A DNA stretch of 64,000 nucleotides, taken from the NCBI GenBank assembly GCA_963776225.1, contig CAVZLL010000003.1, positions 372,001 to 436,000 on the forward strand. The letters run 5' to 3'. The notes under the pieces were generated by a model. The model was given only the letters and a program-made list of their open reading frames with translations. It made no database searches and was not told the DNA's origin. A program made the position numbers and the translations under genes. This document shows positions 1 to 8,225 of this stretch, piece after piece. Source of the stretch: Bog-756 sp963776225. GTDB lineage: Bacteria > Actinomycetota > Acidimicrobiia > Acidimicrobiales > RAAP-2. Positions within the stretch are counted from its first letter, which is position 1. Every line of letters starts with the position of its first letter.

Positions 1-454
1 CAAGGTCCCCGGCGGGGACCGGGGCTTCTATCTCGGACCCAGCCTCATCGACCGGGTGACCCCCGCGATGCAGGTCTACCGGGACGAGATCTTCGGACCG
101 GTGCTGTCGGTCCTGCGGGTCGACACACTCGACGAAGCCATCGCCACGGTCAACGCCAATCCGTTCGGCAACGGGACCGCCGTCTTCACCCGGGACGGCG
201 CAGCGGCCCGGCGCTTCCGTCGGGACGTCTCCGTCGGCATGGTCGGCATCAACGTGGCCATCCCGGTCCCGATGGCCTACTACTCCTTCGGGGGATGGAA
301 GCAGTCGCTCTTCGGCGACGTCCACATCCACGGGATGGAGGGCGTCCGCTTCAACACCCGCCTCAAGTCGGTGACCACCCGGTGGCCCGATCCGTCCCCG
401 GGTGCCGATCCCCGGTCGGTCGCCCTGCACTTCCCGTCCGGTGACCAACCGTGA
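1..454 (+). CDS. mmsA: Methylmalonate-semialdehyde dehydrogenase, C-terminal part (gene enters from the left edge)
   Basis: The reading frame is open from base 2, so the gene begins outside the window; about 150 C-terminal residues are visible. EIFGPVLSV is the usual aldehyde dehydrogenase motif after the catalytic cysteine, which itself lies off the window. The tail YYSFGGWKQSLFGD followed by HGMEGVRFNTRLKSVTTRW matches the CoA-acylating methylmalonate-semialdehyde dehydrogenase (MmsA/IolA) subfamily rather than generic aldehyde dehydrogenases. Known members convert methylmalonate semialdehyde to propionyl-CoA in valine or inositol breakdown. It is convergent with the SDR gene, 9 bases away. 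The subfamily call is fairly secure; the physiological substrate is inferred. Confidence 0.85.
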   Translation, partial: KVPGGDRGFYLGPSLIDRVTPAMQVYRDEIFGPVLSVLRVDTLDEAIATVNANPFGNGTAVFTRDGAAARRFRRDVSVGMVGINVAIPVPMAYYSFGGWKQSLFGDVHIHGMEGVRFNTRLKSVTTRWPDPSPGADPRSVALHFPSGDQP

Positions 455-463
455 GCGGATCGG

Positions 464-1258
464 TCAGGACCAGCCCCTGACGCACGCCACCACCCCGCCG
501 TCGACGAGGAGATCGGTGCCGGTGAGGAAGCTCGCCTCGGGGCCGGCCAACCAGGCCACCGCATCGGCGATGTCGGTCGGGGTGCCGAGCCGGGGGATCG
601 GGCTGCGCTCGAGCATCTCGCCCATGAACGGCTGGGCGGCGCTCTCGCGGTGGCCCATCGGCGTGGCGATCATCCCCGGGCTCACCGAGAGGATGCGGGC
701 CCCACGGGAACCCCACGCCGGGGCGGCCGCGACGACCCGCAGCTGCGCCCCCCGCTTGGACACCGCGTAGGCGGTCGACGAGTCGACGTCGTCGTCGAGG
801 CCGGTGGCGGAGAGGATCCGCTCGGTGGGGGCGGTCGCGATCGCCGCTTCGGTCTCGGGGGCCATCGGCAGGAGGTGGGCGGCCATACTGGCGATGCACA
901 CCCCGACGCTCCCCTCGACGACCGACTCACCGAACTGGTCGATCACCAGTGCGGTTCCGAGGAGGTTGACCTCGAGGATCCGCTGTCCGTTCCCCATGGT
1001 CGGGGACAGTCCCGCGGTGTGGACAAGGGCCTCGAGCGGGCCGATGTCGGCGGAGAACCGGGCCAACGCGGCCACCGACTCGCGGTCGCTCACGTCGACC
1101 GGGAGACCGTGCGCGTCGAATCCCTCGTCCCGCAGGGTGGAGAGGACGACCTCGAGCCGGTCCGGGTCCGACTCGGCGAGTACCAGCGATCTCCCGCTGG
1201 CGAGACGCCGGGCACAGGCGATGCCGATGCCCCCCGTGCCGGTGACGACCACCGACAT
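464..1258 (-). CDS. Short-chain dehydrogenase/reductase (SDR)
   Basis: A 264-residue classical SDR: the Rossmann motif TGTGGIGIACA is at the N-terminus (residues about 6-16), an acidic residue follows beta-2 (ESDPDR), and the YAVSK motif gives the catalytic Tyr/Lys. The C-terminal region (SFLTGTDLLVDGG) is also typical. An upstream in-frame extension exists, but ATG at 1258 is preferred because it overlaps the P450 stop codon (ATGA), a translational-coupling arrangement, and because the Rossmann strand starts immediately. It is probably co-transcribed with the P450, so it may oxidise or reduce a hydroxylated product; the substrate is unknown. Confidence 0.88.
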   Translation of the reverse strand: MSVVVTGTGGIGIACARRLASGRSLVLAESDPDRLEVVLSTLRDEGFDAHGLPVDVSDRESVAALARFSADIGPLEALVHTAGLSPTMGNGQRILEVNLLGTALVIDQFGESVVEGSVGVCIASMAAHLLPMAPETEAAIATAPTERILSATGLDDDVDSSTAYAVSKRGAQLRVVAAAPAWGSRGARILSVSPGMIATPMGHRESAAQPFMGEMLERSPIPRLGTPTDIADAVAWLAGPEASFLTGTDLLVDGGVVACVRGWS

Positions 1259-2460
1259 CAGTCGAACAGGACCGGGAGCTCGTGCCAGCCCCGCACCGTC
1301 GATGTGTGGACCCGCTCGGCGTGGTCCAGGTCCACCTGCCACTCGGGAAAGCGGGCGAGCACCTCCTCGAGCGCGACCCGACCCTCGAGCCGGGCGAGCG
1401 CGGAGCCCATGCAGAAGTGGAGGCCGTAGCCGAAGGTCACGTGGTGGTCGATCTTCCGGCGGACGTCGAAGCGTTCGGCGTGCTCGAATTGTCGGTCGTC
1501 CCGGTTTGCCGCCGCGTTGAGGATGAGGAGCGCCGAACCCTCGGGTACGACGGTCCCGTGGAGCGCAGCGTCCTTCTGCACGTAGCGGGCCTGCACCGGT
1601 GACGGTGCCTCGTAGCGAAGGATCTCCTCGATGGCGCCCGGGATCAGCGAGGGGTCGTCGACGAGGAGGCGTCGCTGATCGGGGTGCATCCCGAGGAGGT
1701 ACCCGGTCCAGCCGATGAGCTTTGTGGTGGTCTCGTTGCCGGCACCGGCAAGGAGAAGGGCGTAATTGAGGATCTCCTCCTCGTGCAGTCGGCGCTCGAC
1801 ACCTGCTTCGTCGGTGAAGGTGGTCTCGAGCAGGTCGGTCATGAGGTCGTCCGAGGGGTGCGTCCGCCGGTAGGCGATGTAGTCGGCAAACCTCGACATC
1901 TCGGTGGCGCCGACCGTGTTGTCGCCGGCACTGGGTGGGCCACCCTCGTCGATCCGGAGGGCGGTGTCGAAGTGGTCACGGACCGCTTCGCTGTCCTCGT
2001 CGGGAATGCCGAGCATCTTGCTGATCACCCGCATCGGCAGGTCGGCCCCGAGGTCGCGCACGAAGTCGAACCCGCCTGCCCCGCGCACCGGGTCGAGCAC
2101 GGCGGCGCAATAGGACCGCATCTCCTCCTCGAGCACCGCCACCCTCTTCGCGGTGAACACCCGACCCATCAACCGGCGGTGCAGATTGTGGATGGGAGGG
2201 TCCTCGAAGATGAACATCCCCCTCGGGATGTCCCATTCCGAACGGATCAGCTCGAGCACCGTGCCCCGCCGGGAGCTGAAGGTCTCCCAGTCGATCGAGC
2301 ACGCCTCGACGTCTGCGAACCTGCTCACCGCGTAGAAGTCGAGCGCCTCGTTCCGGTAGAGCGGGGCCTCGTCCCGGAGTCGCCTGAAGACCGGATAGGG
2401 ATCGGCGTCGATCTCGAAGTCGTAGGGGTCGTAGTAGACCTCGGCCGTCGGTTCGGTCAT
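1258..2460 (-). CDS. Cytochrome P450
   Basis: A 400-residue soluble bacterial P450, the normal length. The I-helix oxygen-activation motif AGAGNETTTKLIGW, the ExxR motif (EEILRYE) and the haem-ligand loop FGYGLHFCMGSALAR with its axial cysteine are all present, so it should be catalytically competent. It needs a ferredoxin/reductase pair that is not in the window. The downstream SDR overlaps its stop codon, and an enoyl-CoA hydratase is divergent 68 bases away, so a role in oxidising a lipid, steroid or terpenoid substrate ahead of beta-oxidation is likely but inferred. The minus-strand start is preceded by GAGGA about 10 bases upstream. Confidence 0.93.
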   Translation of the reverse strand: MTEPTAEVYYDPYDFEIDADPYPVFRRLRDEAPLYRNEALDFYAVSRFADVEACSIDWETFSSRRGTVLELIRSEWDIPRGMFIFEDPPIHNLHRRLMGRVFTAKRVAVLEEEMRSYCAAVLDPVRGAGGFDFVRDLGADLPMRVISKMLGIPDEDSEAVRDHFDTALRIDEGGPPSAGDNTVGATEMSRFADYIAYRRTHPSDDLMTDLLETTFTDEAGVERRLHEEEILNYALLLAGAGNETTTKLIGWTGYLLGMHPDQRRLLVDDPSLIPGAIEEILRYEAPSPVQARYVQKDAALHGTVVPEGSALLILNAAANRDDRQFEHAERFDVRRKIDHHVTFGYGLHFCMGSALARLEGRVALEEVLARFPEWQVDLDHAERVHTSTVRGWHELPVLFD

Positions 2461-2517
2461 CTGAGCGCTGTCCTCGGCCGTGGGGAGAAGCGGATGCTCC
2501 GTCGGGAAAAGCCTGGG

Positions 2518-2523
2518 TACCCT
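2518..2523 (+). promoter_or_regulatory. Candidate -10 box, leaderless start of the enoyl-CoA hydratase gene
   Basis: TACCCT fits TANNNT and ends 5 bases before the ATG at 2529, so transcription would begin at or within the start codon. No Shine-Dalgarno sequence is visible. One of about ten similar arrangements in the window. Confidence 0.45.
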
Positions 2524-2528
2524 ATCGC

Positions 2529-3278
2529 ATGGACGAAGCCATCCTCTACCGGGTTTCCGACGGCGTCGCCTGGATCACCCTCGACCGCAGCGGGAAGCGG
2601 AACGCGATCACCTCGGCGATGTACTCGACCCTCGCCGCGCGATTCGACCAGGCAGAGCGCGACGGTGCGGTCCGGGTGCTCGCCCTGCAGGGGGCGGGCG
2701 GGACGTTCACCGCCGGGAACGATCTGCACGACTTCCTGGACCCGCCTGCCGGTTCGGAGAGCCCGGCGCGGCGGTTCCTGACGGCGCTCGCCTCGGCGCG
2801 CAAGCCGCTGGTGGCCGCCGTCGACGGTTGGGCGATCGGGATCGGGGTCACCATGCTGCTGCACTGCGATCTCGTCGTCGCAACGGACCGTGCCCGGTTC
2901 CGGATGCCCTTCGTCGATCTCGGACTGGTCCCCGAAGCCGCCAGCTCCCTCCTGCTCCCGCGCCTCGTCGGCTACCACAAGGCGGCGGAGCTCCTGCTGC
3001 TGGCCGAGCGCTTCGATGCCGCCGAGGCGCTTGCCTGCGGGTTGGTCAACCGGGTGGTGGCCGCCGAGGACCTCACCCCGACGGTCGAGGCGATCGCGGC
3101 GGCGCTGGCGGCCAAACCCCCCGGGGCGGTGCAGCTCACCAAGGAACTGCTGCGGCGTCCCGTGTCGGAGATGACCGATCGCATCGAGCTGGAGAGCGCG
3201 ATCTTCGCCCGGCAGCTGGGCACCCCGGAGGCCACCACCGCGCTCCGGGCGTTCTTCGAGGAACGCCCATCGGGCTAG
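2529..3278 (+). CDS. Enoyl-CoA hydratase/isomerase family protein (crotonase fold)
   Basis: A 249-residue crotonase-family protein. The N-terminus VAWITLDRSGKRNAIT, the oxyanion-hole segment around GAGGTFTAGNDLHDF and the motif PFVDLGLVPEAASSLLLPR are diagnostic. The glutamate in LVPEAAS occupies a usual catalytic position, while the first oxyanion region reads GNDLHDF rather than the common GADI, so activity could be hydratase or isomerase. It is divergent from the P450/SDR pair and followed by the DUF35-thiolase gene, which fits a beta-oxidation-like block. The substrate is not readable from sequence. Confidence 0.9.
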   Translation: MDEAILYRVSDGVAWITLDRSGKRNAITSAMYSTLAARFDQAERDGAVRVLALQGAGGTFTAGNDLHDFLDPPAGSESPARRFLTALASARKPLVAAVDGWAIGIGVTMLLHCDLVVATDRARFRMPFVDLGLVPEAASSLLLPRLVGYHKAAELLLLAERFDAAEALACGLVNRVVAAEDLTPTVEAIAAALAAKPPGAVQLTKELLRRPVSEMTDRIELESAIFARQLGTPEATTALRAFFEERPSG

Positions 3279-3396
3279 CCGCACGAGGGACTGCTCGGGT
3301 GGGCCGTCGCCGGGGAGCCGCCGATTCCCGGATCTGCGGAGGAGCTCACTATCCTGCGGCGAACACCGCGGTTCCTGGAACGCCACGCAAGGGGAG

Positions 3397-5061
3397 ATGT
3401 CAGTGTCGAGCAGCACCGTATCGAGACCGCTTCCCCTGGTCACCGGCGAGAACGCGTTCTTCTGGCGATCGGGCGCCGACGGTGTGCTCCGCTTCCAGCG
3501 CTGTGACAGCTGCTCGCGCCTGCGCTTCCCGGTCGCCCCGATCTGTCCGTACTGCCGGTCGACCGCCTCATCCGTCGCTGCCGTCGCGGGAACCGCCACC
3601 GTGGTGGGGTGGACGGTCAACCACCAGCAGTGGACCCCCACGATGCCGCCGCCCTACGTGGTGGCGGTGGTGGCCATCGACGAGGATCCCGAGATCCGGT
3701 TGACCACCAACATCGTCGGAGCCGGAGCCGACCAGGTGCACCTCGGCATGCGGGTGCGGGTCATCTTCGAACACGACGACGACGTCTGGATCCCGCTCTT
3801 CGAGCCGAGCGGTGAGCCGGACGGCGACTGGTCGGTCCCGGGGCCGCCGGCGGGCCCACCGTCGCCGGGGACCACGTCGAGCACACGGTTCGAGCACGCC
3901 TGCGCGATCACCGGCATCGGGATGTCGGCGGTCGGGCGCCGGTTGATGCGTGCGCCCCTGGCCCTGACCCTCGAGGCCTGCCAGGCGGCCCTGGACGACG
4001 CCGGGCTGACCTATGCCGACATCGACGGGCTCTCGACCTACCCGGGGGGCGGGACGCTCAACGGCTTCGCCGAAGGCGGGACGACCGCGCTCGTCGAGGC
4101 CCTCCGGCTCACGCCGGTCTGGCACAACGGAGGGATGGAGACGCCCGGCCAGGTCGGGGCGCTGGTGGCGGCCATGCTGGCCGTGGCGTCGGGGCTCTGC
4201 CGCCACGTCCTGTGCTTCCGGACGGTGTGGGAGGCGACCCACGCGGAGCTCGTCCGGACCGGGGCGCTCCAGCCGCCGGCGAGGGGGCGGGCCACCCAGA
4301 TGGGGGAGGGCCGGGCGCCCTTCGGCGCGCTCTCCGCGGCCAATTGGATCGCCATGGCCGCGTCCCAGCACTTCGGCCGCTACGGCACCACCCGGGAGCA
4401 GCTGGGCGCGATCGCACTCAACGCGAGGGCCAATGCCGCCCGCAACCCCCTCGCCGTCTACCGCGAACCCATGACGATGGACGACTACCTCGCGGCCCGG
4501 CTCGTCTCGACCCCGTTCGGGTTGTACGACTGCGACGTGCCGTGCGACGGCTCGGTGGCCATCATCGTCTCCGCCCGGGAGGAGGGCGCCGACCGTCCCC
4601 GACCCGCCGTCCTGGTCGACGCGGTGGGGACCCAGATCGAGGACCGGCTCTCGTGGGACCAGGGGACGCTCACCCACGAGCCCCAGGTGTTCGGCCCCGC
4701 GCACCACCTCTGGCGCCGGGCGTCGGTCTCGCGGGCCGATGTTGACGTCGCCCAGCTCTATGACGGGTTCACCTTCAATTGCCTGAGCTGGCTCGAGGCG
4801 ATGGGGTTCTGTGCGGTCGGGGAGGGCGGTCCCTTCGTCGAGGGCGGCAGCCGGATCGCCCTCGACGGGGAGCTCCCGCTCAACACCTCGGGAGGGCAGC
4901 TCTCGGCCGGACGGCTCCACGGCTTCGGGCTCATCCACGAGGCGATCGTCCAGCTGCGCGGGAGCGGTGGCGACCGTCAGGTCGCCGGGGCCGAGGTGGC
5001 GGTCGTCGGGACGGGCGGCGGGGTCCCCGGCGGTGCCATCCTCTTCACGGTGGACCGGTAG
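3397..5061 (+). CDS. DUF35 (zinc-ribbon/OB-fold) fused to an Ltp2-like thiolase/lipid-transfer domain
   Basis: One 554-residue frame with two parts. Residues about 20-150 are a DUF35 protein: four cysteines (RCDSC and PICPYC) form the zinc ribbon, followed by an OB-fold with HLGMRVRVIFEHDDD. Residues about 165-554 are a thiolase-superfamily lipid-transfer protein: ITGIGMSAVGR at the start, AQLYDGFTFNCLSWLEAMGF and SGGQLSAGRLHGFGLIHEA near the end. In steroid side-chain degradation the related proteins are separate partners (ChsH2 DUF35 and Ltp2 aldolase); here they are a single chain. A Shine-Dalgarno (AGGGGAG) precedes ATG 3397. An aldolase or hydratase role on acyl-CoA intermediates is inferred from family and neighbours. 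Confidence 0.82.
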   Translation: MSVSSSTVSRPLPLVTGENAFFWRSGADGVLRFQRCDSCSRLRFPVAPICPYCRSTASSVAAVAGTATVVGWTVNHQQWTPTMPPPYVVAVVAIDEDPEIRLTTNIVGAGADQVHLGMRVRVIFEHDDDVWIPLFEPSGEPDGDWSVPGPPAGPPSPGTTSSTRFEHACAITGIGMSAVGRRLMRAPLALTLEACQAALDDAGLTYADIDGLSTYPGGGTLNGFAEGGTTALVEALRLTPVWHNGGMETPGQVGALVAAMLAVASGLCRHVLCFRTVWEATHAELVRTGALQPPARGRATQMGEGRAPFGALSAANWIAMAASQHFGRYGTTREQLGAIALNARANAARNPLAVYREPMTMDDYLAARLVSTPFGLYDCDVPCDGSVAIIVSAREEGADRPRPAVLVDAVGTQIEDRLSWDQGTLTHEPQVFGPAHHLWRRASVSRADVDVAQLYDGFTFNCLSWLEAMGFCAVGEGGPFVEGGSRIALDGELPLNTSGGQLSAGRLHGFGLIHEAIVQLRGSGGDRQVAGAEVAVVGTGGGVPGGAILFTVDR

Positions 5062-5097
5062 GGTCGGCAGACGCAGCGGACGAGCAGAGAAAGGCTG

Positions 5098-5412
5098 ATG
5101 ATGGAGATCACCCCTGGAGCCAGGCTGAGGAGCGCGGTCGGCGCGACCGAGGTCGTCGTCATCAAAGCACCGCAGGGTGAGGGGGACCTGACCTGCGCCG
5201 GGGTGCCGATGGTCTCCCGGGAGGAGGGCGGGTCGCCGCCGCCCGGCTCGCCGGACGGGGCGGCCGGCGAGACCATCCTCATCGGGAAGCGGTACTCGGA
5301 CGAGTCGGCGGGCATCGAGGTCCTCTGTACCCAGGGGGGGGACGGCCCGCTCGCCTTCGGCGGGATCACACTCACCGTCAACGCGCCCAAGCCACTCCCT
5401 TCGTCCGATTGA
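5098..5412 (+). CDS. Small conserved-looking protein of unknown function
   Basis: A 104-residue soluble protein preceded by AGAAAGG. It lies 36 bases after the thiolase fusion and is probably in the same transcript. The first part (TEVVVIKAPQGEGDLTCAGV) is strand-rich, a Pro/Gly/Ser linker follows, and LIGKRYSDESAGIEVLCTQGG is near the C-terminus. Two cysteines are present but not in a metal-binding pattern. I do not recognise a characterised family. Position suggests an accessory to the acyl-CoA catabolic block. Confidence 0.7.
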   Translation: MMEITPGARLRSAVGATEVVVIKAPQGEGDLTCAGVPMVSREEGGSPPPGSPDGAAGETILIGKRYSDESAGIEVLCTQGGDGPLAFGGITLTVNAPKPLPSSD

Positions 5413-5414
5413 CC

Positions 5415-5442
5415 ACCCCCGGCGGGGCTGGGAGCCGGGGGT
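5415..5442 (+). terminator. GC-rich hairpin after the hypothetical gene, next to the phosphoesterase start
   Basis: ACCCCCGGC pairs perfectly with GCCGGGGGT (9 bp) around a 10-base loop, with no T tract. It begins 3 bases after the upstream stop codon. It could terminate the catabolic operon. Because its 3' arm is the only G-rich stretch before the GTG at 5450, it could also hide the ribosome-binding site of the next gene. Confidence 0.5.
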
Positions 5443-5449
5443 TGCATCC

Positions 5450-7024
5450 GTGACAACGGGCGGGCGGGGCCTGACCCGCCGGGAGCTCCTCGCGGCGGGG
5501 GTCGCCTCGGGCGTGGGCCTGCTGGCCGCCGGGTGCGGGAGGGCCGCTGCCCCGAGCGCGGCGAGCCTGGCGCGGACCCCACCGGCCGGATCGGACATCG
5601 GAGCGGTCGAGCATGTGATCTTCCTGATGATGGAGAACCGCTCGTTCGACCACTACTACGGGACCTACCCCGGCGCGCGGGGCTTCGACGACCACCCGGC
5701 CGGCGAGCTCGGCCCGTTCTCCCAGGCGTGCCCGGCGAACACCTCCGCGGCCCCGGTCGGGCGGCTCCTGCCGTTCCATCTGGACACCGTGCACACCGAC
5801 ATCGCCGACTGCACGTTCGACCTGACCCACGACTGGGGACCCCAGCACCGGTGCCGGGGCGGCGGGCGGATGGACTCGTTCGCCCGGGTGCACACCGATC
5901 CGGGCAACGAGGGACCCTCCCAGGGAACCCTCACCATGGGCTATTACACGCGTGCCGACCTCCCCTACTACTACGCGCTGGCCGACGCCTTCACCCTGTG
6001 CGACGGGTACCACTGCGCGGTCATGGGCCCGACCCACCCCAACCGCCTCATGCAGATGTCGGGCACCATCGACCCGGCGGGGACGGCCGGTGGACCGGTG
6101 ATCGAGACCAACCAGTCGCCCTCGGCGCTCTTCAGCGTGCACTGGGACACCATGCCCGAGGTGCTCGAGGACGCCGGCATCAGCTGGAAGTACTACAACC
6201 CGCCCGGACCGCTCTACTCGATCGACAGCATGCGCACGCTCGGACTGACCACCGACAGCGTGCTGCCCTACTTCTCCCAGTACGAGGACCCGGGCACGCC
6301 GCTCTACCGGAAAGCCTTCCTCCCGACCTTCCCCTCGGACTTCGTGGCGGACGTCCGATCGGACACCCTCCCCAAGGTGAGCTGGATCAGCACACCGGTC
6401 GGCTACGACGAGCACCCCCCGGCGCCTTCGTTCCTCGGCGAGTGGTTCACCAGCCAGGTCCTCGGCGCGCTGGTCGCCAACCCGCGGGTGTGGTCGAAGA
6501 CGGTCCTGTTCCACATGTACGACGAGAACGACGGGTTCTTCGATCACGTCGCCCCGCCGGTCGCACCTCCGGGAACCCAGGGCGAGTACCTCTCCGTGCG
6601 GCCGCTCCCCGCCGACGCAACAGGGGTCGACGGACCCATCGGCCTCGGGTTCCGGGTGCCGATGCTGGTGATCTCGCCGTTCAGCCGCGGTGGGCACATC
6701 GCGTCGGAGACCCTCGATCACACCTCGCAGCTGCGGTTCATCGAGGAACGCTTCGGGGTCCGGGCACCGAATCTGTCGTCATGGCGCCGCGCAACCGTCG
6801 GGGACCTGGTGTCCACCCTGCAGGGGAACAGCCACGACGTGACGGTCCCGGACCTGCCGCCGACCCGGGACGATCCCGGGCATATCGCGGCCAAAGGGTG
6901 CTCGGCGGGCGACCTCCTCGAAATCGGGACCGACCAGCCGCCCTACCCGCTCCCCGCGGTCCAGACCATGCCGTCACAGGAGCGCCGGTCGCCCGCCGCC
7001 ATCACCCGGCAAGGGCGTGGGTGA
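5450..7024 (+). CDS. Tat-exported phosphoesterase (phospholipase C / acid phosphatase family)
   Basis: A 524-residue protein. The N-terminus carries a twin-arginine motif (LTRRELL), a hydrophobic stretch and a lipobox-like LAAGC at about residues 25-29, so it is predicted to be Tat-exported and lipid-anchored. The mature part starts with VIFLMMENRSFDHYYGTYPG, the hallmark of the phosphoesterase family containing bacterial phospholipase C and AcpA-type phosphatases. Later active-site region motifs include MYDENDGFFDHVAPP. The start is GTG 5450, the only one that keeps the Tat signal intact. It overlaps the convergent RCC1 gene by 23 bases. Substrate (phospholipid or phosphomonoester) is not distinguishable. 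Confidence 0.88.
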   Translation: MTTGGRGLTRRELLAAGVASGVGLLAAGCGRAAAPSAASLARTPPAGSDIGAVEHVIFLMMENRSFDHYYGTYPGARGFDDHPAGELGPFSQACPANTSAAPVGRLLPFHLDTVHTDIADCTFDLTHDWGPQHRCRGGGRMDSFARVHTDPGNEGPSQGTLTMGYYTRADLPYYYALADAFTLCDGYHCAVMGPTHPNRLMQMSGTIDPAGTAGGPVIETNQSPSALFSVHWDTMPEVLEDAGISWKYYNPPGPLYSIDSMRTLGLTTDSVLPYFSQYEDPGTPLYRKAFLPTFPSDFVADVRSDTLPKVSWISTPVGYDEHPPAPSFLGEWFTSQVLGALVANPRVWSKTVLFHMYDENDGFFDHVAPPVAPPGTQGEYLSVRPLPADATGVDGPIGLGFRVPMLVISPFSRGGHIASETLDHTSQLRFIEERFGVRAPNLSSWRRATVGDLVSTLQGNSHDVTVPDLPPTRDDPGHIAAKGCSAGDLLEIGTDQPPYPLPAVQTMPSQERRSPAAITRQGRG

Positions 7025-8147
7025 ACCCCCCGGAGATCGCGTGCACTCCCGAGAGGCCTTCCACCGTGACCGGCATGTCGGTACCGGTCGTGGTGCCATC
7101 CCCGAGCTCGCCGTTTCCGTTCCAGCCCCAGGCGGCCACGGTGCCACCGCTGAGCACCGCCAGGCTGAAGGCATCACCCCCGGCGATCGCCTGCACTCCG
7201 GACAGCCCGCTGACCGTGACCGGGATGTCGCTGCTGGTCGTGGTTCCGTCCCCGAGCTGCCCGCTGCTGTTGTAGCCCCAGGCCGACACCGTGCCGGTGC
7301 CGAGCAGTGCCAGGCTGTGGGTCCAGCCTGCCGCCACCGCCTTCACCCCGGAGAGCCCGCCGACCGGCACCGGCACCTTGCGGTTCGCCGTGGTCCCGTC
7401 TCCGAGCTCGCCGTCGCGGTTGAACCCCCACCCCTCGACCGATCCGGTGCCGAGGAGGGCCAGGCTGAACCCGTCGCCGGCCGCCACCGCCTTCACCCCG
7501 GACAGCCCGCTGACCGTGACCGGCAGGTCGGTGCTGGTCGTGGTGGCGTTGCCGAGCTGACCGTCGCTGTTGCTGCCCCAGTCCTTGACCCGGCCGTTGG
7601 TGAGCAGAGCGAGGCCGTCGGCGTACCCCGCGGCGATGCCCTTCACCCCGGAGAGCGTGCTGACGGTGACCGGCAGGTCGGTGCTGGACGTGGTGCCGTT
7701 GCCGAGCTGCCCACTGCCGTTGTACCCCCAGGCCTTGACGGTCCCGCCCGTGAGCAGGGCCATGCCGAACCGCGAGCCGGCGGCGATGGCGATGACCCCG
7801 GAGAGCCCGTGCACCGGCCCCGGGGCCTTCCGGCTGGCGGTCGTGCCGTCGCCGAGCTCACCGGCGGTTCCCGAGCCCCACGAATCGACGGTGCCGTTGG
7901 ACAGCAGCGCCAGGCTGAAACCGGAACCGGCGGCCACCGCCTTGACCCCGCTGAGCCCCTTGACCGTGACCGGCGTGTCGCTCGGGGCGAGGGTCCCATC
8001 GCCCAGCTGGCCACTGCCGTTGAACCCCCAGGCGTGTACCGGGGCGCCCGCGCCGAAGGCCGGTGTCGCGCCGGTGACCGTCGCCGTCCCGACCAGGGCG
8101 ACCGCCGCCGCGAGCAACCCGATCGACTGCTTCCTGCTCACCCTCAT
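7002..8147 (-). CDS. Secreted RCC1-repeat seven-bladed beta-propeller protein
   Basis: A 381-residue protein from ATG 8147. A signal peptide (MRVSRKQSIGLLAAAVALVG, cleavage near TPAFGAG) is followed by seven RCC1-type repeats of about 50 residues, each with a (K/S/D)xWGxNxxGQLGDGTT core and a LSGVKAVAAG strand. Seven repeats would close one RCC1 propeller, and there is almost no sequence outside it. RCC1 propellers act as protein-binding scaffolds; no enzymatic residues are visible. An upstream GTG at 8198 is also in frame but would put an implausible basic tail before the signal peptide. The 3' end overlaps the phosphoesterase gene. Confidence 0.85.
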   Translation of the reverse strand: MRVSRKQSIGLLAAAVALVGTATVTGATPAFGAGAPVHAWGFNGSGQLGDGTLAPSDTPVTVKGLSGVKAVAAGSGFSLALLSNGTVDSWGSGTAGELGDGTTASRKAPGPVHGLSGVIAIAAGSRFGMALLTGGTVKAWGYNGSGQLGNGTTSSTDLPVTVSTLSGVKGIAAGYADGLALLTNGRVKDWGSNSDGQLGNATTTSTDLPVTVSGLSGVKAVAAGDGFSLALLGTGSVEGWGFNRDGELGDGTTANRKVPVPVGGLSGVKAVAAGWTHSLALLGTGTVSAWGYNSSGQLGDGTTTSSDIPVTVSGLSGVQAIAGGDAFSLAVLSGGTVAAWGWNGNGELGDGTTTGTDMPVTVEGLSGVHAISGGFTHALAG

Positions 8148-8182
8148 CGCTGCCCCGTCCCGCCTTCTGTTCGGCTTCTCAT
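8144..8182 (-). CDS. Possible 12-residue leader peptide overlapping the RCC1 start
   Basis: ATG at 8182 opens a 12-codon frame (MRSRTEGGTGQR) whose TGA overlaps the ATG of the RCC1 gene (ATGA). The region is made of two near-identical 26-base copies (8144-8169 and 8179-8204, 24 of 26 identical), so the second start codon arose by duplication. It may couple translation or simply be a by-product. Confidence 0.3.
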   Translation of the reverse strand: MRSRTEGGTGQR

Positions 8183-8225
8183 CGCTGCCCCGTCGCACCT
8201 TCTGCCCCCGCCCCGCGGCCTCTGA

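Noticed and set aside
3568..5598. 676-codon minus-strand open frame opposite the DUF35-thiolase gene
   Set aside because: High-GC shadow; no recognisable domain and it crosses several well-supported plus-strand genes.
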